Below, in pieces: positions 41,475 through 50,726 of a stretch of 64,000 bases of DNA (position 1 is the first letter of the stretch; every line of letters starts with the position of its first letter). Both the position numbers and the translations under genes were made by a program. Origin of the DNA: Iningainema tapete BLCC-T55 (GTDB lineage: Bacteria; Cyanobacteriota; Cyanobacteriia; Cyanobacteriales; Nostocaceae); assembly GCF_014698965.1 (NCBI RefSeq), contig NZ_JACXAE010000050.1, forward strand, positions 1-64,000, written 5' to 3'. A model generated the notes under the pieces. That model searched no databases. It was not told the DNA's origin and saw only the letters and a program-made list of their open reading frames with translations.

Positions 41475-44400
41475 TTACATCATAAATTCGCTAGAAACTA
41501 CTCTGGCACAACTTTTTGGGTTAGTGTCAATATATTCAATTAATGGTTTGAAGGGATTGGGTCGCTTATTTGGTATTTTGCCTTCATAAGCCATCACATC
41601 GTTACCTACTATGATTAACAACTGTTTGGCACGAGATAAAGCTACGTTCAACCGTCTGTCATCAGATGTAAATCCTAGAACTTTTTCTTTATTGCTTCTC
41701 ACTAAGTCATATATAATGATGTCACATTCTCCACCTTGGAAAGCATCAACTGTATGTATTTCTATGTTCAAATTTTTCCAAATATTTTTGTCTTTTGAAG
41801 CAATTGCAGCTTCAAGAGTGCTTATTTGTGAAGCATAGGCTGCTATAACACCAACTTCCTTAAGCAAGTTACTTGATTCACAATTTTGCTGTATCTTATC
41901 TAAGATAGCCTTAATAATATCTGCTTCATATCTATTGCTACGGCTAGTACCAATCGCTTTTTCTTTAGACTTTTCAATAGGAACATCACTGGTTGATATC
42001 CAATAGATATTTTTCTCAAACTGATTCAACAGGTGTTGCTTATCATTAACGTCAACACGCTCACTCGAAACTTTTTCTTCCTGATAAAATAAGTTGCTAA
42101 CCAAGGTTCCAATATCAGGGTGCATTCTGTATTGATAATTGAGCGTTATTTTATTAGCCTTTGGTAGTTTCTCATAAAGGTACTCAAACAAACTAGTTTC
42201 TAGTACTCTCTTCTCAATATCTTGCTCGCGTAATACTCGCTCTTGTAGTTCTCTATCAATAATTGGTGGTAACTGCTTGTGATCGCCAACTAATATTATT
42301 TTCTTACCTCTTGTCATAGGGACAAATGTTTCCGGTGCAGTAGACCGACCTGCCTCGTCAACAATAACCCAATCAAATTTCAGGTTTTTGAGGTTAGCAA
42401 TACCCAAACAGGTAGCGCCAACTACATTAACTCCATCTAGAAAAATAGGAACTAAGTCTATTTGCTTTCGCTTGAGCCTATTATTCCACTCATCCTTTAA
42501 ATTTCTTAATTTTAAAAACTTTTCATAGTTTTGATTATTGTCTCCCAAAACGGTTTGCAATCTTCTATACTCTTCATCTATCCACTGTGAAAGTAGTTTT
42601 TGTTCAGGATATTCTATGCCAAATTTTTTAACATAATCCTTAACAGTGTTTAGTATTTTTTCTTCCAGCAATAGTTTTTCGTATATTATCTCACAGGCAT
42701 TATCAGCAGCTTGCTGAGAAGATGTACTTACTGAGGATATAACTAAATCTGAATTCAAGCGATTTACCGCTCTAGTAATCAGTTCTGCCATATGCCTTAA
42801 TTGCTGGCTCATTGACTTAACTGACTCGATTTCCGATATCTTTTTTACTCCTAACAGTATTTCATTATGCTGATTTTCATATTCTTGCCAATGAGTTAAT
42901 GATTTAGTCCTAATAAATTCCTGCCAGTTAATAATTGCTTTTTCTATTTCAAACTGTCTGGCACGATCTTCAATTTTTTCTTCTTTACCAATTCTTAAAA
43001 TTTTGATATCTTTCTCATTTATTTTAATATTAGAGAGTTTAGTTAATACATTGTCTACAGCAATATTCGATTGAGAAGAAATCAAAATTTTATCATCGCG
43101 GTATCTACTCAATATTTGTAGCACTATTTCAGTTATTACAGATGTCTTACCTGTCCCTGGTGGACCTTGAATTAGAAATATATCTTCGGTAGCCAAGGCT
43201 TTACAAACAGTATTTTTTTGAGAACTATCAAGTTTTTTATTAAAAAACTCCCGGTCATTAATTATCAGAGGTTCTACAGGCTGTAAGTTAGCTGGTTCGG
43301 ATATAACTTTGCATAAAGCAGCATTTTCTGAATCGCCATATCTGATTTCTCTAAGTGCTTTACGTCGCCTGTCAATTTCTGATTCTTGTACTTTGAAATC
43401 AGTTTCAATTTTTCCTGACTCTAGAAGCGATTCAAATATGTCAGGATTGCAAAAATCTCCAATACTAATGTACAAACTTTCAAGAAGTTCACCGTTCTTT
43501 GACCGTTCTCCGTCAATTATGTCTCCGACAGACCACTGGCTCTCTCGATATGGTGGTGTTTGTTTTTTGACAGAAATAGTTACTGGTAATGGAGGAGAGG
43601 TAATATTTTCAAACTCTTCTAAGGATATTGGATTTTTCAATGTGATAATTAGTAGTTGCTTTTCACGGTTATACTCAGCCTTGGTGTAAGCAAAACTCTG
43701 CTTTCTTTTATTAATTATTTCTTTTTCAGTTTCAATAACACTTTGCCATCTGCTAAATGTAGCATCTACACCCTTATTAGCTTCTATTTCATTGTTTACT
43801 TGTTGCTCTTTCTGCAAAATCTGGTTTATCAAGTCACTTAGGTCATCTCCGCGCCTTGGATAGCCACCCACCTCTACAACTGGGTCAATTTTGACTACAA
43901 CTCCATTTTCAAAAAGTCTTTCTAAATGTTGGGTATTAACAAAACTGTTTTCCTTGTATAAGACAATTTCATTAGGTTTTTCCAGCTTAATGAAACCCCA
44001 ATAAGTGTAACTTTGCGTTTCTACACCAATTTCAACTGTAAGCTTACTAGGTTCTTTTTGTATAGGACTTTTAATAATGTGTATCACATCAGAGTTACTT
44101 CTTAGCTTGGACTCTACATCTCTTTTTATTCTTAAAGATTGCCCATCATATTTATTTAAAACTGATATTTCATTCTTTAACGTAGGAGTCAAACTAAACA
44201 CTACATTTAATTTTTCAGATAAATCTTCTTTTAGATCGCCAAGGGCTTTTCTAATTTCATCAATTTTTGGTCTATTTTCCCGAAGCTCATCTGTTGCTCT
44301 TTTCAGTACTTCTATTAAGGAATTGCTTAGTTCACTGACTACCTTCAAGTCAGCTAAAGCAGAATTATAAAGAATTTCTTTATTACACTCTTCTCTAAAT

Positions 44401-45038
44401 TCATTTCTTACTTCGTTATTTGATAATAAGTATAGAAAGGTCATTCCTAAAGAATATATATCGGAATCTCTAGAAACACCCTTGAGTTGAATTTGTTCAG
44501 GTGCAGCAAATAAAGGTGTATGATAACTTCTTATAGTATTAGTCAAAAGTGTGGTTGTAATAATGGCAATACCAAAATCTAAAACCTTTGCTGATGGTTG
44601 TTCGCTGCTTTCTACAACCATGATGTTGTCAGGTTTGATATCTCTGTGAATTACCTCTTTTGAGTGAGCATGACTGACTGCATCTAATATTTGCATAAAC
44701 AAATCAATCTTTGTTTTTAAGTCAACTCCTTTGTCAAAGTAGCCTTTTATGTTTTGCCCATCTAAATATTCCAGAACTAAGTAAACTAAATTATGGCGTT
44801 GTTCATAGCCATTTTCAATAAACCTTACTATACTGGAATGATTTAAACGCTTCAAAGTTTGAGTTTCTCTTTCCAAAAGTTTAAGAGAGTTTGCATCATC
44901 TGTAGAAATAGTCTTGATTGCATAGCGTTCATTTGTGTTCAACCTTTTCGCTAAATATACAATTCCACTACCTCCCTCACCAAGTTTAGTTATAATATCG
45001 TATTTACTGCCAATTACTTCGTTAATGATTCCGGTCAT
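41475..45038 (-). CDS. mkoA: Ser/Thr kinase fused to SF1 helicase, Mokosh MkoA-like
   Basis: 1187 aa. Residues 10-270 are a Hanks-type kinase: GEGGSGIVYLAK, Lys in YAIKTIS, HRDIKPDN, LDFGIA and APEQIQ, all catalytic residues intact. A linker of about 300 residues follows. The helicase (UPF1/DNA2-like, COG1112) has Walker A GPPGTGKTS near residue 625, DEAGRS near 893, GDHKQLPPI, NYQYRMHPDIG, VDAFQGGECDIIIYD and NVALSRAK. RNA helicases of this class pair with PLD nucleases in the Mokosh anti-phage system. The local AT content is higher than in neighbouring chromosomal genes, fitting acquisition. Confidence 0.88.
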   Translation of the reverse strand: MTGIINEVIGSKYDIITKLGEGGSGIVYLAKRLNTNERYAIKTISTDDANSLKLLERETQTLKRLNHSSIVRFIENGYEQRHNLVYLVLEYLDGQNIKGYFDKGVDLKTKIDLFMQILDAVSHAHSKEVIHRDIKPDNIMVVESSEQPSAKVLDFGIAIITTTLLTNTIRSYHTPLFAAPEQIQLKGVSRDSDIYSLGMTFLYLLSNNEVRNEFREECNKEILYNSALADLKVVSELSNSLIEVLKRATDELRENRPKIDEIRKALGDLKEDLSEKLNVVFSLTPTLKNEISVLNKYDGQSLRIKRDVESKLRSNSDVIHIIKSPIQKEPSKLTVEIGVETQSYTYWGFIKLEKPNEIVLYKENSFVNTQHLERLFENGVVVKIDPVVEVGGYPRRGDDLSDLINQILQKEQQVNNEIEANKGVDATFSRWQSVIETEKEIINKRKQSFAYTKAEYNREKQLLIITLKNPISLEEFENITSPPLPVTISVKKQTPPYRESQWSVGDIIDGERSKNGELLESLYISIGDFCNPDIFESLLESGKIETDFKVQESEIDRRRKALREIRYGDSENAALCKVISEPANLQPVEPLIINDREFFNKKLDSSQKNTVCKALATEDIFLIQGPPGTGKTSVITEIVLQILSRYRDDKILISSQSNIAVDNVLTKLSNIKINEKDIKILRIGKEEKIEDRARQFEIEKAIINWQEFIRTKSLTHWQEYENQHNEILLGVKKISEIESVKSMSQQLRHMAELITRAVNRLNSDLVISSVSTSSQQAADNACEIIYEKLLLEEKILNTVKDYVKKFGIEYPEQKLLSQWIDEEYRRLQTVLGDNNQNYEKFLKLRNLKDEWNNRLKRKQIDLVPIFLDGVNVVGATCLGIANLKNLKFDWVIVDEAGRSTAPETFVPMTRGKKIILVGDHKQLPPIIDRELQERVLREQDIEKRVLETSLFEYLYEKLPKANKITLNYQYRMHPDIGTLVSNLFYQEEKVSSERVDVNDKQHLLNQFEKNIYWISTSDVPIEKSKEKAIGTSRSNRYEADIIKAILDKIQQNCESSNLLKEVGVIAAYASQISTLEAAIASKDKNIWKNLNIEIHTVDAFQGGECDIIIYDLVRSNKEKVLGFTSDDRRLNVALSRAKQLLIIVGNDVMAYEGKIPNKRPNPFKPLIEYIDTNPKSCARVVSSEFMM

Positions 45039-45203
45039 ATAATGCCTTTAAATGATTAAATCGTGATAGTTAAATCTTATTAAAGATTAAAAATTGAAAA
45101 TTTACCTTTACAATTTTTTATCAATAAACTAGAAAAAATTACTTATTTATATACTTAATTAATCAAACATATCATAATATAAACTTAAGCATCCTCAGAA
45201 TTT

Positions 45204-45377
45204 TTACTGAAAATTAGCTACTTGATTTTCAAGAGCAGACAGGACTAAACTAGGTGTAGTAGAGCTAAACAATGTTGCTTCATCCCTATCAACTTGCCCA
45301 AAAGCTTTCACTTCCTCATCTTCATGAAGATATGATAAGCTGTTAGCAAGGGCTTGAGGATAATCGGAAATCTTAGA
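45204..45377 (-). pseudogene. 3' remnant of an unknown gene upstream of mkoA
   Basis: A 57-codon frame without a start codon reads ISDYPQALANSLSYLHEDEE, VKAFGQVDRDEATLFSST, then SLVLSALENQVANFQ and a stop. The composition is clearly protein-like. It is the tail of a gene whose 5' part is missing; the higBA fragment begins 36 bases further on, so that insertion may have removed it. The remaining sequence 45039-45203 is AT-rich and probably holds the mkoA promoter. Confidence 0.4.
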
Positions 45378-45412
45378 CTAGGAAATGTGGGAAAAGCTGG
45401 AATCATAACTTA

Positions 45413-45514
45413 ATGCACGTCATCAGTCGTAAAAAGCTACGAGATTTTTGCAAACAACACGCTGATTGCTGTGAGGTACTTGATGACAAATGGAAAAATG
45501 ACGATTACTTTTAA
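45413..45514 (+). pseudogene. HigB toxin remnant, 33 codons
   Basis: MHVISRKKLRDFCKQHADCC matches the usual start of HigB-type mRNA interferases (MHVISRK-LRDF-QH), but the frame ends after 33 codons where the family is about 95-100 aa, so the catalytic part is gone. It overlaps the start of the antitoxin at 45498. Confidence 0.65.
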
Positions 45515-45902
45515 CTCAGAAATTTACAGCCAATTACTGTCTGAATATCAACCTCGGATTATCAAAACTGAAGAGGAAAACGAGAAATTCTTAGAAATTG
45601 TTGAAGAACTACTCTCTCGTTCTAATCTTACTTCAGAAGAAGATGCTGTGTTGGAATTACTGGTAAGACTGATTGAAGATTTTGAAGATAAGCACTATCA
45701 GCTTAATACCTCAACACCAGGCTCAAGACTACTTCATTTGATGGAGGCTCGGAGTTTAGAACCAGGTGATTTATTACAAGTTCTTGGTTCTAGTGAGGTT
45801 GTAGCAAAAGTTATTAATAATGAGTTAGAACTTACTCAAGAACAAGCTGAGGTTTTGGGGGAGTTTTTTCACGTAGCCCCAAGCTTGTTTCTTTCAAAGT
45901 AG
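45498..45902 (+). CDS. higA: HigA-type antitoxin, orphaned
   Basis: 134 aa from ATG 45498. The N-terminal toxin-binding part (NLTSEEDAVLELLVRLIEDF, EDKHYQL) precedes an XRE HTH (LLHLMEARSLEPGDLLQVLG, SSEVVAKVINNELELTQEQA). With the toxin truncated upstream it can only act as an orphan repressor or as protection against related toxins. Fragments of a closely related gene lie at 46790-47010 and 47609-47664. Confidence 0.82.
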   Translation: MTITFNSEIYSQLLSEYQPRIIKTEEENEKFLEIVEELLSRSNLTSEEDAVLELLVRLIEDFEDKHYQLNTSTPGSRLLHLMEARSLEPGDLLQVLGSSEVVAKVINNELELTQEQAEVLGEFFHVAPSLFLSK

Positions 45903-45935
45903 CGCGATCGCCTTCCCTAGACACCTAGTACAAAA

Positions 45936-46352
45936 TTACGTAGAGGAAACTAAGGTGAGGAAATTTGCGGCAGTGACTATATATATACCTTGATAACTTC
46001 CTAATGGTAGTAAATGGCGTTTATCACCCGTAACAATGTGAGTAGCGCTCTCGGCTACTGCACATTCCAAAATCATGTTATCATCGGGGTCAGTACTGAC
46101 AACATTAAGAGTGTTGCTAATTGTCACAATCTGTGAATAGTTGAGAACCAGATTAGCAGTTGTCAGAGCATCTTGTGGTGAATATTCAAACTTGAGGAGC
46201 AGTTTTTCTTGAAATTCATCAAGAATTTCCTGGCAAGTCACAGATTGAACTCTACCCTCGCTTGCAAGTTTTAAACACTGAAATGGTTTACCGTTTGGCG
46301 AGAGCAGGGCAGATATTAAAACATTAGTGTCAAAAACTACTACATAGCGCAT
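45936..46352 (-). CDS. PIN-domain toxin (PIN_3 type)
   Basis: 138 aa. [20 protein letters not shown] gives the first Asp, TCQEILDEFQEKL the Glu, and STDPDDNMILECAVAESATH the Asp cluster, with VTGDKRHLL near the end. It is complete and lies downstream of its antitoxin with a 13-base overlap. An RNase toxin of the type II class. Confidence 0.87.
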   Translation of the reverse strand: MRYVVVFDTNVLISALLSPNGKPFQCLKLASEGRVQSVTCQEILDEFQEKLLLKFEYSPQDALTTANLVLNYSQIVTISNTLNVVSTDPDDNMILECAVAESATHIVTGDKRHLLPLGSYQGIYIVTAANFLTLVSST

Positions 46353-46594
46353 TGCCTATCTTCATGTACGATGTCATCAATAAAATCATCGCGCTCCTCT
46401 TCAGACATAGTATCCCAATTTTTACCACGTTGTGCAGCAACATAACGCACCTTCTCTTGTCCATATCGGGATAATTCCTCCCACGTTTGCCACTGTTGTT
46501 TCTGTAAAAATTGAAATAGTTCGGCTTGCTTATTGGGCGATAGTTGTTTGACTAATTCAATTACCTGTTCTTCAGTCAGTGTTAGAGTTAGCAT
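46340..46594 (-). CDS. Antitoxin of the PIN module, 84 aa
   Basis: Start ATG 46594 with GGAGG 8 bases upstream; the longer upstream frame is antiphase uvrA debris. [20 protein letters not shown] then a [19 protein letters not shown] helix, and an acidic tail ([20 protein letters not shown]) that would wrap the toxin. Cotranscribed and overlapping with the PIN gene. Confidence 0.78.
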   Translation of the reverse strand: MLTLTLTEEQVIELVKQLSPNKQAELFQFLQKQQWQTWEELSRYGQEKVRYVAAQRGKNWDTMSEEERDDFIDDIVHEDRQCAM

Positions 46595-46627
46595 AGTTAT
46601 TACCTCCATTTTTATTATGATTTGTAG

Positions 46628-46788
46628 GTGGATATTGCTGCAACACCTGCTTGAGATACTGCCCGGTATACGACTGAGAATTCTCCGCCACGTATTCAGG
46701 CGTACCCACAGCAATTACTTCTCCACCTTTATCGCCTCCTTCTGGTCCTAAATCTATCACCCAATCAGCACAATGGATTACATCTAAT
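46628..46788 (-). pseudogene. Duplicated 3' end of uvrA, 161 bp
   Basis: Aligns without gaps with uvrA 47739-47899, with identity near 90 percent by eye. It encodes [20 protein letters not shown] and the terminal [18 protein letters not shown]. The breakpoint on the 5' side is at CATCTAA, where it joins a higA-like fragment. The real uvrA copy downstream is intact, so this is a spare tail left by recombination. Confidence 0.85.
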
Positions 46789-46789
46789 C

Positions 46790-47010
46790 TCTCGTTTTAC
46801 CTTACTCCAGAAGAAGATGCTTTGTTGGAATTACTGGTAAGAGTGCCATACGAATTTTGAAGATAAGCTAATGAGCATTTAATTTGCATAACGAAAGGGC
46901 TGAAGCCCTTACTACAAAAGAGTTACTCTTGAAAAATGAATGACGATTAGCTTAAGCATTATCAACTTAATACCTCAACACCTGGCTCAAGTCTGCTTCA
47001 TTTAATGGAG
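46790..47010 (+). pseudogene. higA-like antitoxin remnant split by a small insertion
   Basis: 46790-46868 matches higA 45610-45692 (TCTCTCGTT...GAAGAAGATGCT-TTGGAATTACTGGTAAGA) and 46958-47010 matches the continuation (TTATCAACTTAATACCTCAA, CACC-GGCTCAAG). A small deletion and frameshifts destroy the frame. The two halves are separated by an 84-bp MITE-like element. Confidence 0.75.
46864..46957. mobile_element. MITE-like 84-bp insertion with target duplication
   Basis: TAAGC at 46864-46868 and again at 46953-46957 flank an insert whose ends are inverted (GCTAATGAGCATT versus the reverse complement GCTAATCGTCATT). The inside contains the AAGGGCTGAAGCCCTTACTAC hairpin of the dispersed Nostoc repeats. 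Because the host sequence (higA remnant) is recognisable on both sides, the insertion boundaries are unusually clear. Confidence 0.65.
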
Positions 47011-47581
47011 ACAAGGTAACATCTGGAAGATTAAGAAGTATATCATCCCATTTACTGTAAGTTTGTAAAACCTCTACAACCACTGGAAGTGGTTCAGAGA
47101 AAATATTCGGGAATTCTGCTTCTCCCGGAAATCGAATTTTAAAGGCTAATTGTTCTTTCGGGGGAACAAATTGAGCATCAACATCTTGACGATTTCCCCT
47201 AGCATCAACACGATACCAACCTATTTCAGGTAAGTATATTGCATTGAAACCATGCAAGCTATAAGGTTCACCATTGTTGTTAATGCTCAATCTCTGATAG
47301 CAAAACCCTGCTGGAATCCCATTCGCTCTTAGTAATGCTGCTAGCAAATGACTCTTTGCATAGCAATAACCTGTTTTGTATTTGAGTACGTCTGAAGCTC
47401 TACAGGTTACAGGATTCATTTGGTAGTCGCAGCTATGATAAATTTCATCCCGTACCCACTCAAAACAAGCTCGTGCGATCGCATCAATTGTTTGATGTCT
47501 TGATGCAATCTTATTCGCAAGTTCCACAACTATAGGATTTTGCCAATCAACAACTTCACTCACCTGTAGATATTCTTCCAT
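46967..47581 (-). CDS. Transglutaminase-like cysteine protein
   Basis: 204 aa from ATG 47581 (GAGG upstream); TTG 47605 is an alternative. The catalytic triad region is visible: Cys in KTGYCYAKSHLLAALLRANG, His in YSLHGFNAIYLPEIG, Asp in WYRVDARGNRQDV. The family includes peptidases and cross-linking enzymes. The last 14 codons (SPLNEADLSQVLRY) are read from the antisense strand of the higA remnant, so the original C-terminus was replaced. Confidence 0.82.
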   Translation of the reverse strand: MEEYLQVSEVVDWQNPIVVELANKIASRHQTIDAIARACFEWVRDEIYHSCDYQMNPVTCRASDVLKYKTGYCYAKSHLLAALLRANGIPAGFCYQRLSINNNGEPYSLHGFNAIYLPEIGWYRVDARGNRQDVDAQFVPPKEQLAFKIRFPGEAEFPNIFSEPLPVVVEVLQTYSKWDDILLNLPDVTLSPLNEADLSQVLRY

Positions 47582-47608
47582 ATTGCTCGTTTCCTCATCG
47601 CTCAAACC

Positions 47609-47664
47609 TTAATTCAGAAATTTATAGCAAATTACTGGTAAGATTGAGGACTTTGAAGATAAAT
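47609..47664 (+). pseudogene. Internally deleted higA remnant
   Basis: TTAATTCAGAAATTTATAGC then AAATTACTG equals the higA start (45511-45539), then GTAAGATTGAGGACTTTGAA continues from higA position about 45664. The missing 120 or so bases are bounded by ATTACTG in the intact gene, so recombination at a 7-bp repeat created it. It lies just upstream of the transglutaminase start on the opposite strand. Confidence 0.7.
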
Positions 47665-47680
47665 AAAAATCGCACCTCCA

Positions 47681-47713
47681 AGATCCCCGACTTCTTTAAG
47701 AAGTCGGGGATCT
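47681..47713. repeat. 14-bp stem palindrome downstream of uvrA
   Basis: AGATCCCCGACTTC, loop TTTAA, GAAGTCGGGGATCT. A dispersed palindrome typical for Nostocales, 6 bases after the uvrA stop. With the A/T-rich stretch beyond it on the minus strand it may serve as uvrA terminator. Confidence 0.75.
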
Positions 47714-47719
47714 GATTCC

Positions 47720-50608
47720 TCAATTTGCAGCAGACACTGGTGGATACTGCTGCAATACCTGCTTGAGATACTGCCCGGTATACGACTGAGAATTCTTCGC
47801 CACGTCTTCTGGTGTACCCACAGCAATTACTTCTCCACCTTTATCGCCACCTTCTGGTCCTAAATCTATCACCCAATCAGCACAACGTAGCACATCTAAG
47901 TTGTGTTCAATCACTAAAATTGAATTACCTTTATCCACCAAACGTTGCAATACATCTAACAACTTATGAACATCATAAAAAGATAAACCTGTCGTAGGTT
48001 CATCAATTAAATAAAGCGTCTTACCAGTAGCACGGCGTGATAATTCCGTTGCCAATTTCACTCGCTGCGCTTCACCACCAGATAACGTCGTCGCTGGTTG
48101 TCCTAATTTAACATATCCCAAACCAACATCAAGCAAAGTTTGTAATTTATTCACCGCTTTAGGAATATTTTTAAAAAACTCCAAACTTTCCTCAACTGTC
48201 ATATTGAGAACATCAGAAATAGACTTGTCTTTGTACTTCACTTGCAAAGTTTCCCGGTTATATCTCGCACCTTTGCAAACTTCACACTGCACATAAACAT
48301 CCGGCAAAAAATTCATTTCAATGACATTCACACCCTGTCCGCTGCAAGCCTCACAACGTCCACCTTTGACATTAAAAGAAAACTGCCCTGGCTTATAACC
48401 CCTAGCTTTAGCTTCTACTGTTTGCGAAAATACATCACGAATCACATCAAAAACACCAGTGTAAGTCACAGGATTAGAACGCGGTGTTCTACCAATAGGC
48501 GATTGATCGATCACAATTGCTTTATCAATAGCACTCAATCCCTGAATTCCATCTATTTCTTTAGGAAAAGGAACCTTCTTAGTAAGATGATGTTGCAGTG
48601 CAGGGTAAAGTAACTCATTAATTAGCGTAGATTTACCAGAACCAGAAACACCAGTTACAGCAACAAGCTTACCCAAAGGTATTTCCACATTGATATTCTT
48701 TAAATTATTGCGGTAGGCATTCTTAATTATGAGACTAATGCCATTTCCCTCTCTGCGCGTAGCAGGAGTATAAATCATCCGCCTTCCAGACAAATAAGCA
48801 CCCGTGAGAGAATCTTCCGCCGCCAACAAAGCTTCTAAATCACCCTCAGCGACAATATTACCCCCATTAACACCAGCCCCAGGACCAATATCAACAACGT
48901 GATCGGCAGCACGAATAGTTTCTTCATCATGCTCCACCACAATCAAAGTATTACCCAAATCGCGCAACTTAATCAAAGTTTGCAGCAACCGCCCATTATC
49001 CCGTTGATGCAAACCAATACTCGGTTCATCCAACACATACAAAACCCCAGTTAACCCAGAACCAATCTGAGTAGCCAAACGAATCCGTTGCGCCTCACCA
49101 CCCGAAAGCGTCATCGCCGGACGATCCAACGTCAAATAATCCAACCCCACATCCAGCAAAAACTGCAACCTCGCCCTAATCTCCCGCAACACCAAATCAG
49201 CAATTTGCAACTGGCGATCGCTCAACCTCAACCCATCAATCCTCCGCCGACACTCCCCAATCGAAACCCCAGTCAACTCCAAAATCCCAAACTGTCCCAA
49301 CCGTACCGCCAAAGCCTCCGGCTTCAACCGCTTCCCCCCACACACCTCACACGGCTGATCCACCAAATACTGCTCCAACTTTTGCTTAACTAACTCCGAA
49401 CCCCCCTCATACTGCCGCTGCAAAATCGGAATCACCCCACCAAACTCCTCCTTAGAAGCCCTCCGCGTCTGGGCGGTTCCTTCTCCAAACAAAACCACCC
49501 CTCGCTGCTCATCACTCAAATCACACCACAGCGACTGCAACTCAAACCCATACACCTGCCCCACCTTATACAATAACTCCAGATAATAAGAATTCTCCTT
49601 CTCCGACCAAGGAGCGATCGCCGAATACACAGGCGCTTGAGGATCTGGAACCACCAACTCCGGTGAAAACCTCTTCAAACTACCAAGACCATGACAATGA
49701 GGACAAGCACCATAAGGAGAATTAAACGAAAACAAACGCGGCGATAACTCCTCCATCACCGCCCCATGTTCTGGGCAAGCAAAATTCTCCGAAAACACCA
49801 ACTCCGATGGTAATTCTTTCTCTTCTGTATCCTTTATAATCTCAATAACCGCAATTCCACTAGATTGACGCAGACAAGTAGAAAGAGAATCAACCAAACG
49901 CTCCTGAATACCAGGCTTTTTCACCAAACGGTCAATTACCACTTCTATCGTGTGTGTAACATTTTTATCTAACTCAATCGCATCAGACAACTCTCGTACC
50001 TCACCATCCACCCGCACGCGGACAAAACCTTGAGATGCAAGACTAGATAAAAGTTTGGTGTGAGTACCTTTCTTACCCCGAACTACTGGGGCGAGAATTT
50101 GAAAGCGGGTGCGATCTGGTAGTGCTAAAATCTGATCGCACATCTGATCTATAGTTTGGGGAGCGATACAGCGATCGCAGTGAGGACAATGAGGTTCACC
50201 TGCCCTGCCATACAACAAACGTAGGTAGTCATAAATTTCCGTCACCGTTCCCACAGTAGAACGGGGGTTATGAGAAGTAGACTTTTGATCGATGGAAATT
50301 GCCGGACTTAAACCCTCAATGGCTTCAACATCAGGTTTATCTAACTGTCCGAGAAATTGCCGCGCATAGGCACTTAGTGATTCTACGTAGCGACGTTGCC
50401 CTTCGGCGAAAATTGTATCAAATGCCAAGGAAGATTTGCCAGAACCAGAAACACCAGTGAAGACAATTAGGCGATCGCGTGGCAATTCCAAGTCAACATT
50501 TTTCAGATTGTGCTGTCTAGCACCCCGAATACGAATTGTATTTTGGCTGTTGACGTGAGTGGGAGGAAGATGTCCATTTAAGGATGCAGCTAATTGGGTG
50601 TTTGACAT
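47720..50608 (-). CDS. uvrA: Excinuclease ABC subunit A
   Basis: 962 aa from ATG 50608. The DNA-damage recognition ATPase of nucleotide excision repair. Two ABC modules: Walker [10 protein letters not shown] and GVSGSGKST; signatures [12 protein letters not shown] and [12 protein letters not shown]; Walker B regions [12 protein letters not shown] and [12 protein letters not shown]. Two zinc modules: CPEHG...CPHC and RCEACSGQG...CEVC. All conserved residues are present. An in-frame upstream extension to 50683 lacks conservation. The 3' end is the source of the duplicated 161-bp fragment. Confidence 0.97.
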   Translation of the reverse strand: MSNTQLAASLNGHLPPTHVNSQNTIRIRGARQHNLKNVDLELPRDRLIVFTGVSGSGKSSLAFDTIFAEGQRRYVESLSAYARQFLGQLDKPDVEAIEGLSPAISIDQKSTSHNPRSTVGTVTEIYDYLRLLYGRAGEPHCPHCDRCIAPQTIDQMCDQILALPDRTRFQILAPVVRGKKGTHTKLLSSLASQGFVRVRVDGEVRELSDAIELDKNVTHTIEVVIDRLVKKPGIQERLVDSLSTCLRQSSGIAVIEIIKDTEEKELPSELVFSENFACPEHGAVMEELSPRLFSFNSPYGACPHCHGLGSLKRFSPELVVPDPQAPVYSAIAPWSEKENSYYLELLYKVGQVYGFELQSLWCDLSDEQRGVVLFGEGTAQTRRASKEEFGGVIPILQRQYEGGSELVKQKLEQYLVDQPCEVCGGKRLKPEALAVRLGQFGILELTGVSIGECRRRIDGLRLSDRQLQIADLVLREIRARLQFLLDVGLDYLTLDRPAMTLSGGEAQRIRLATQIGSGLTGVLYVLDEPSIGLHQRDNGRLLQTLIKLRDLGNTLIVVEHDEETIRAADHVVDIGPGAGVNGGNIVAEGDLEALLAAEDSLTGAYLSGRRMIYTPATRREGNGISLIIKNAYRNNLKNINVEIPLGKLVAVTGVSGSGKSTLINELLYPALQHHLTKKVPFPKEIDGIQGLSAIDKAIVIDQSPIGRTPRSNPVTYTGVFDVIRDVFSQTVEAKARGYKPGQFSFNVKGGRCEACSGQGVNVIEMNFLPDVYVQCEVCKGARYNRETLQVKYKDKSISDVLNMTVEESLEFFKNIPKAVNKLQTLLDVGLGYVKLGQPATTLSGGEAQRVKLATELSRRATGKTLYLIDEPTTGLSFYDVHKLLDVLQRLVDKGNSILVIEHNLDVLRCADWVIDLGPEGGDKGGEVIAVGTPEDVAKNSQSYTGQYLKQVLQQYPPVSAAN

Positions 50609-50726
50609 AACGGCTGGCTGGAAGATGGCGGACGCGAAACAGTTCTTAATATTATCATTGTTGCCCTTATCATAGTAGAACAAAAGTACTGCATTTGACC
50701 GCTTTCTCAGTTTGTTTGGATCGGGT

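Noticed and set aside
46572-46760. Minus-strand 62-aa frame as a gene
   Set aside because: It is the in-frame tail of the duplicated uvrA fragment with no start of its own.
49088-49393. + strand 101-aa frame inside uvrA
   Set aside because: Exact shadow of conserved uvrA sequence, Pro/Gln/Arg-rich by codon bias.
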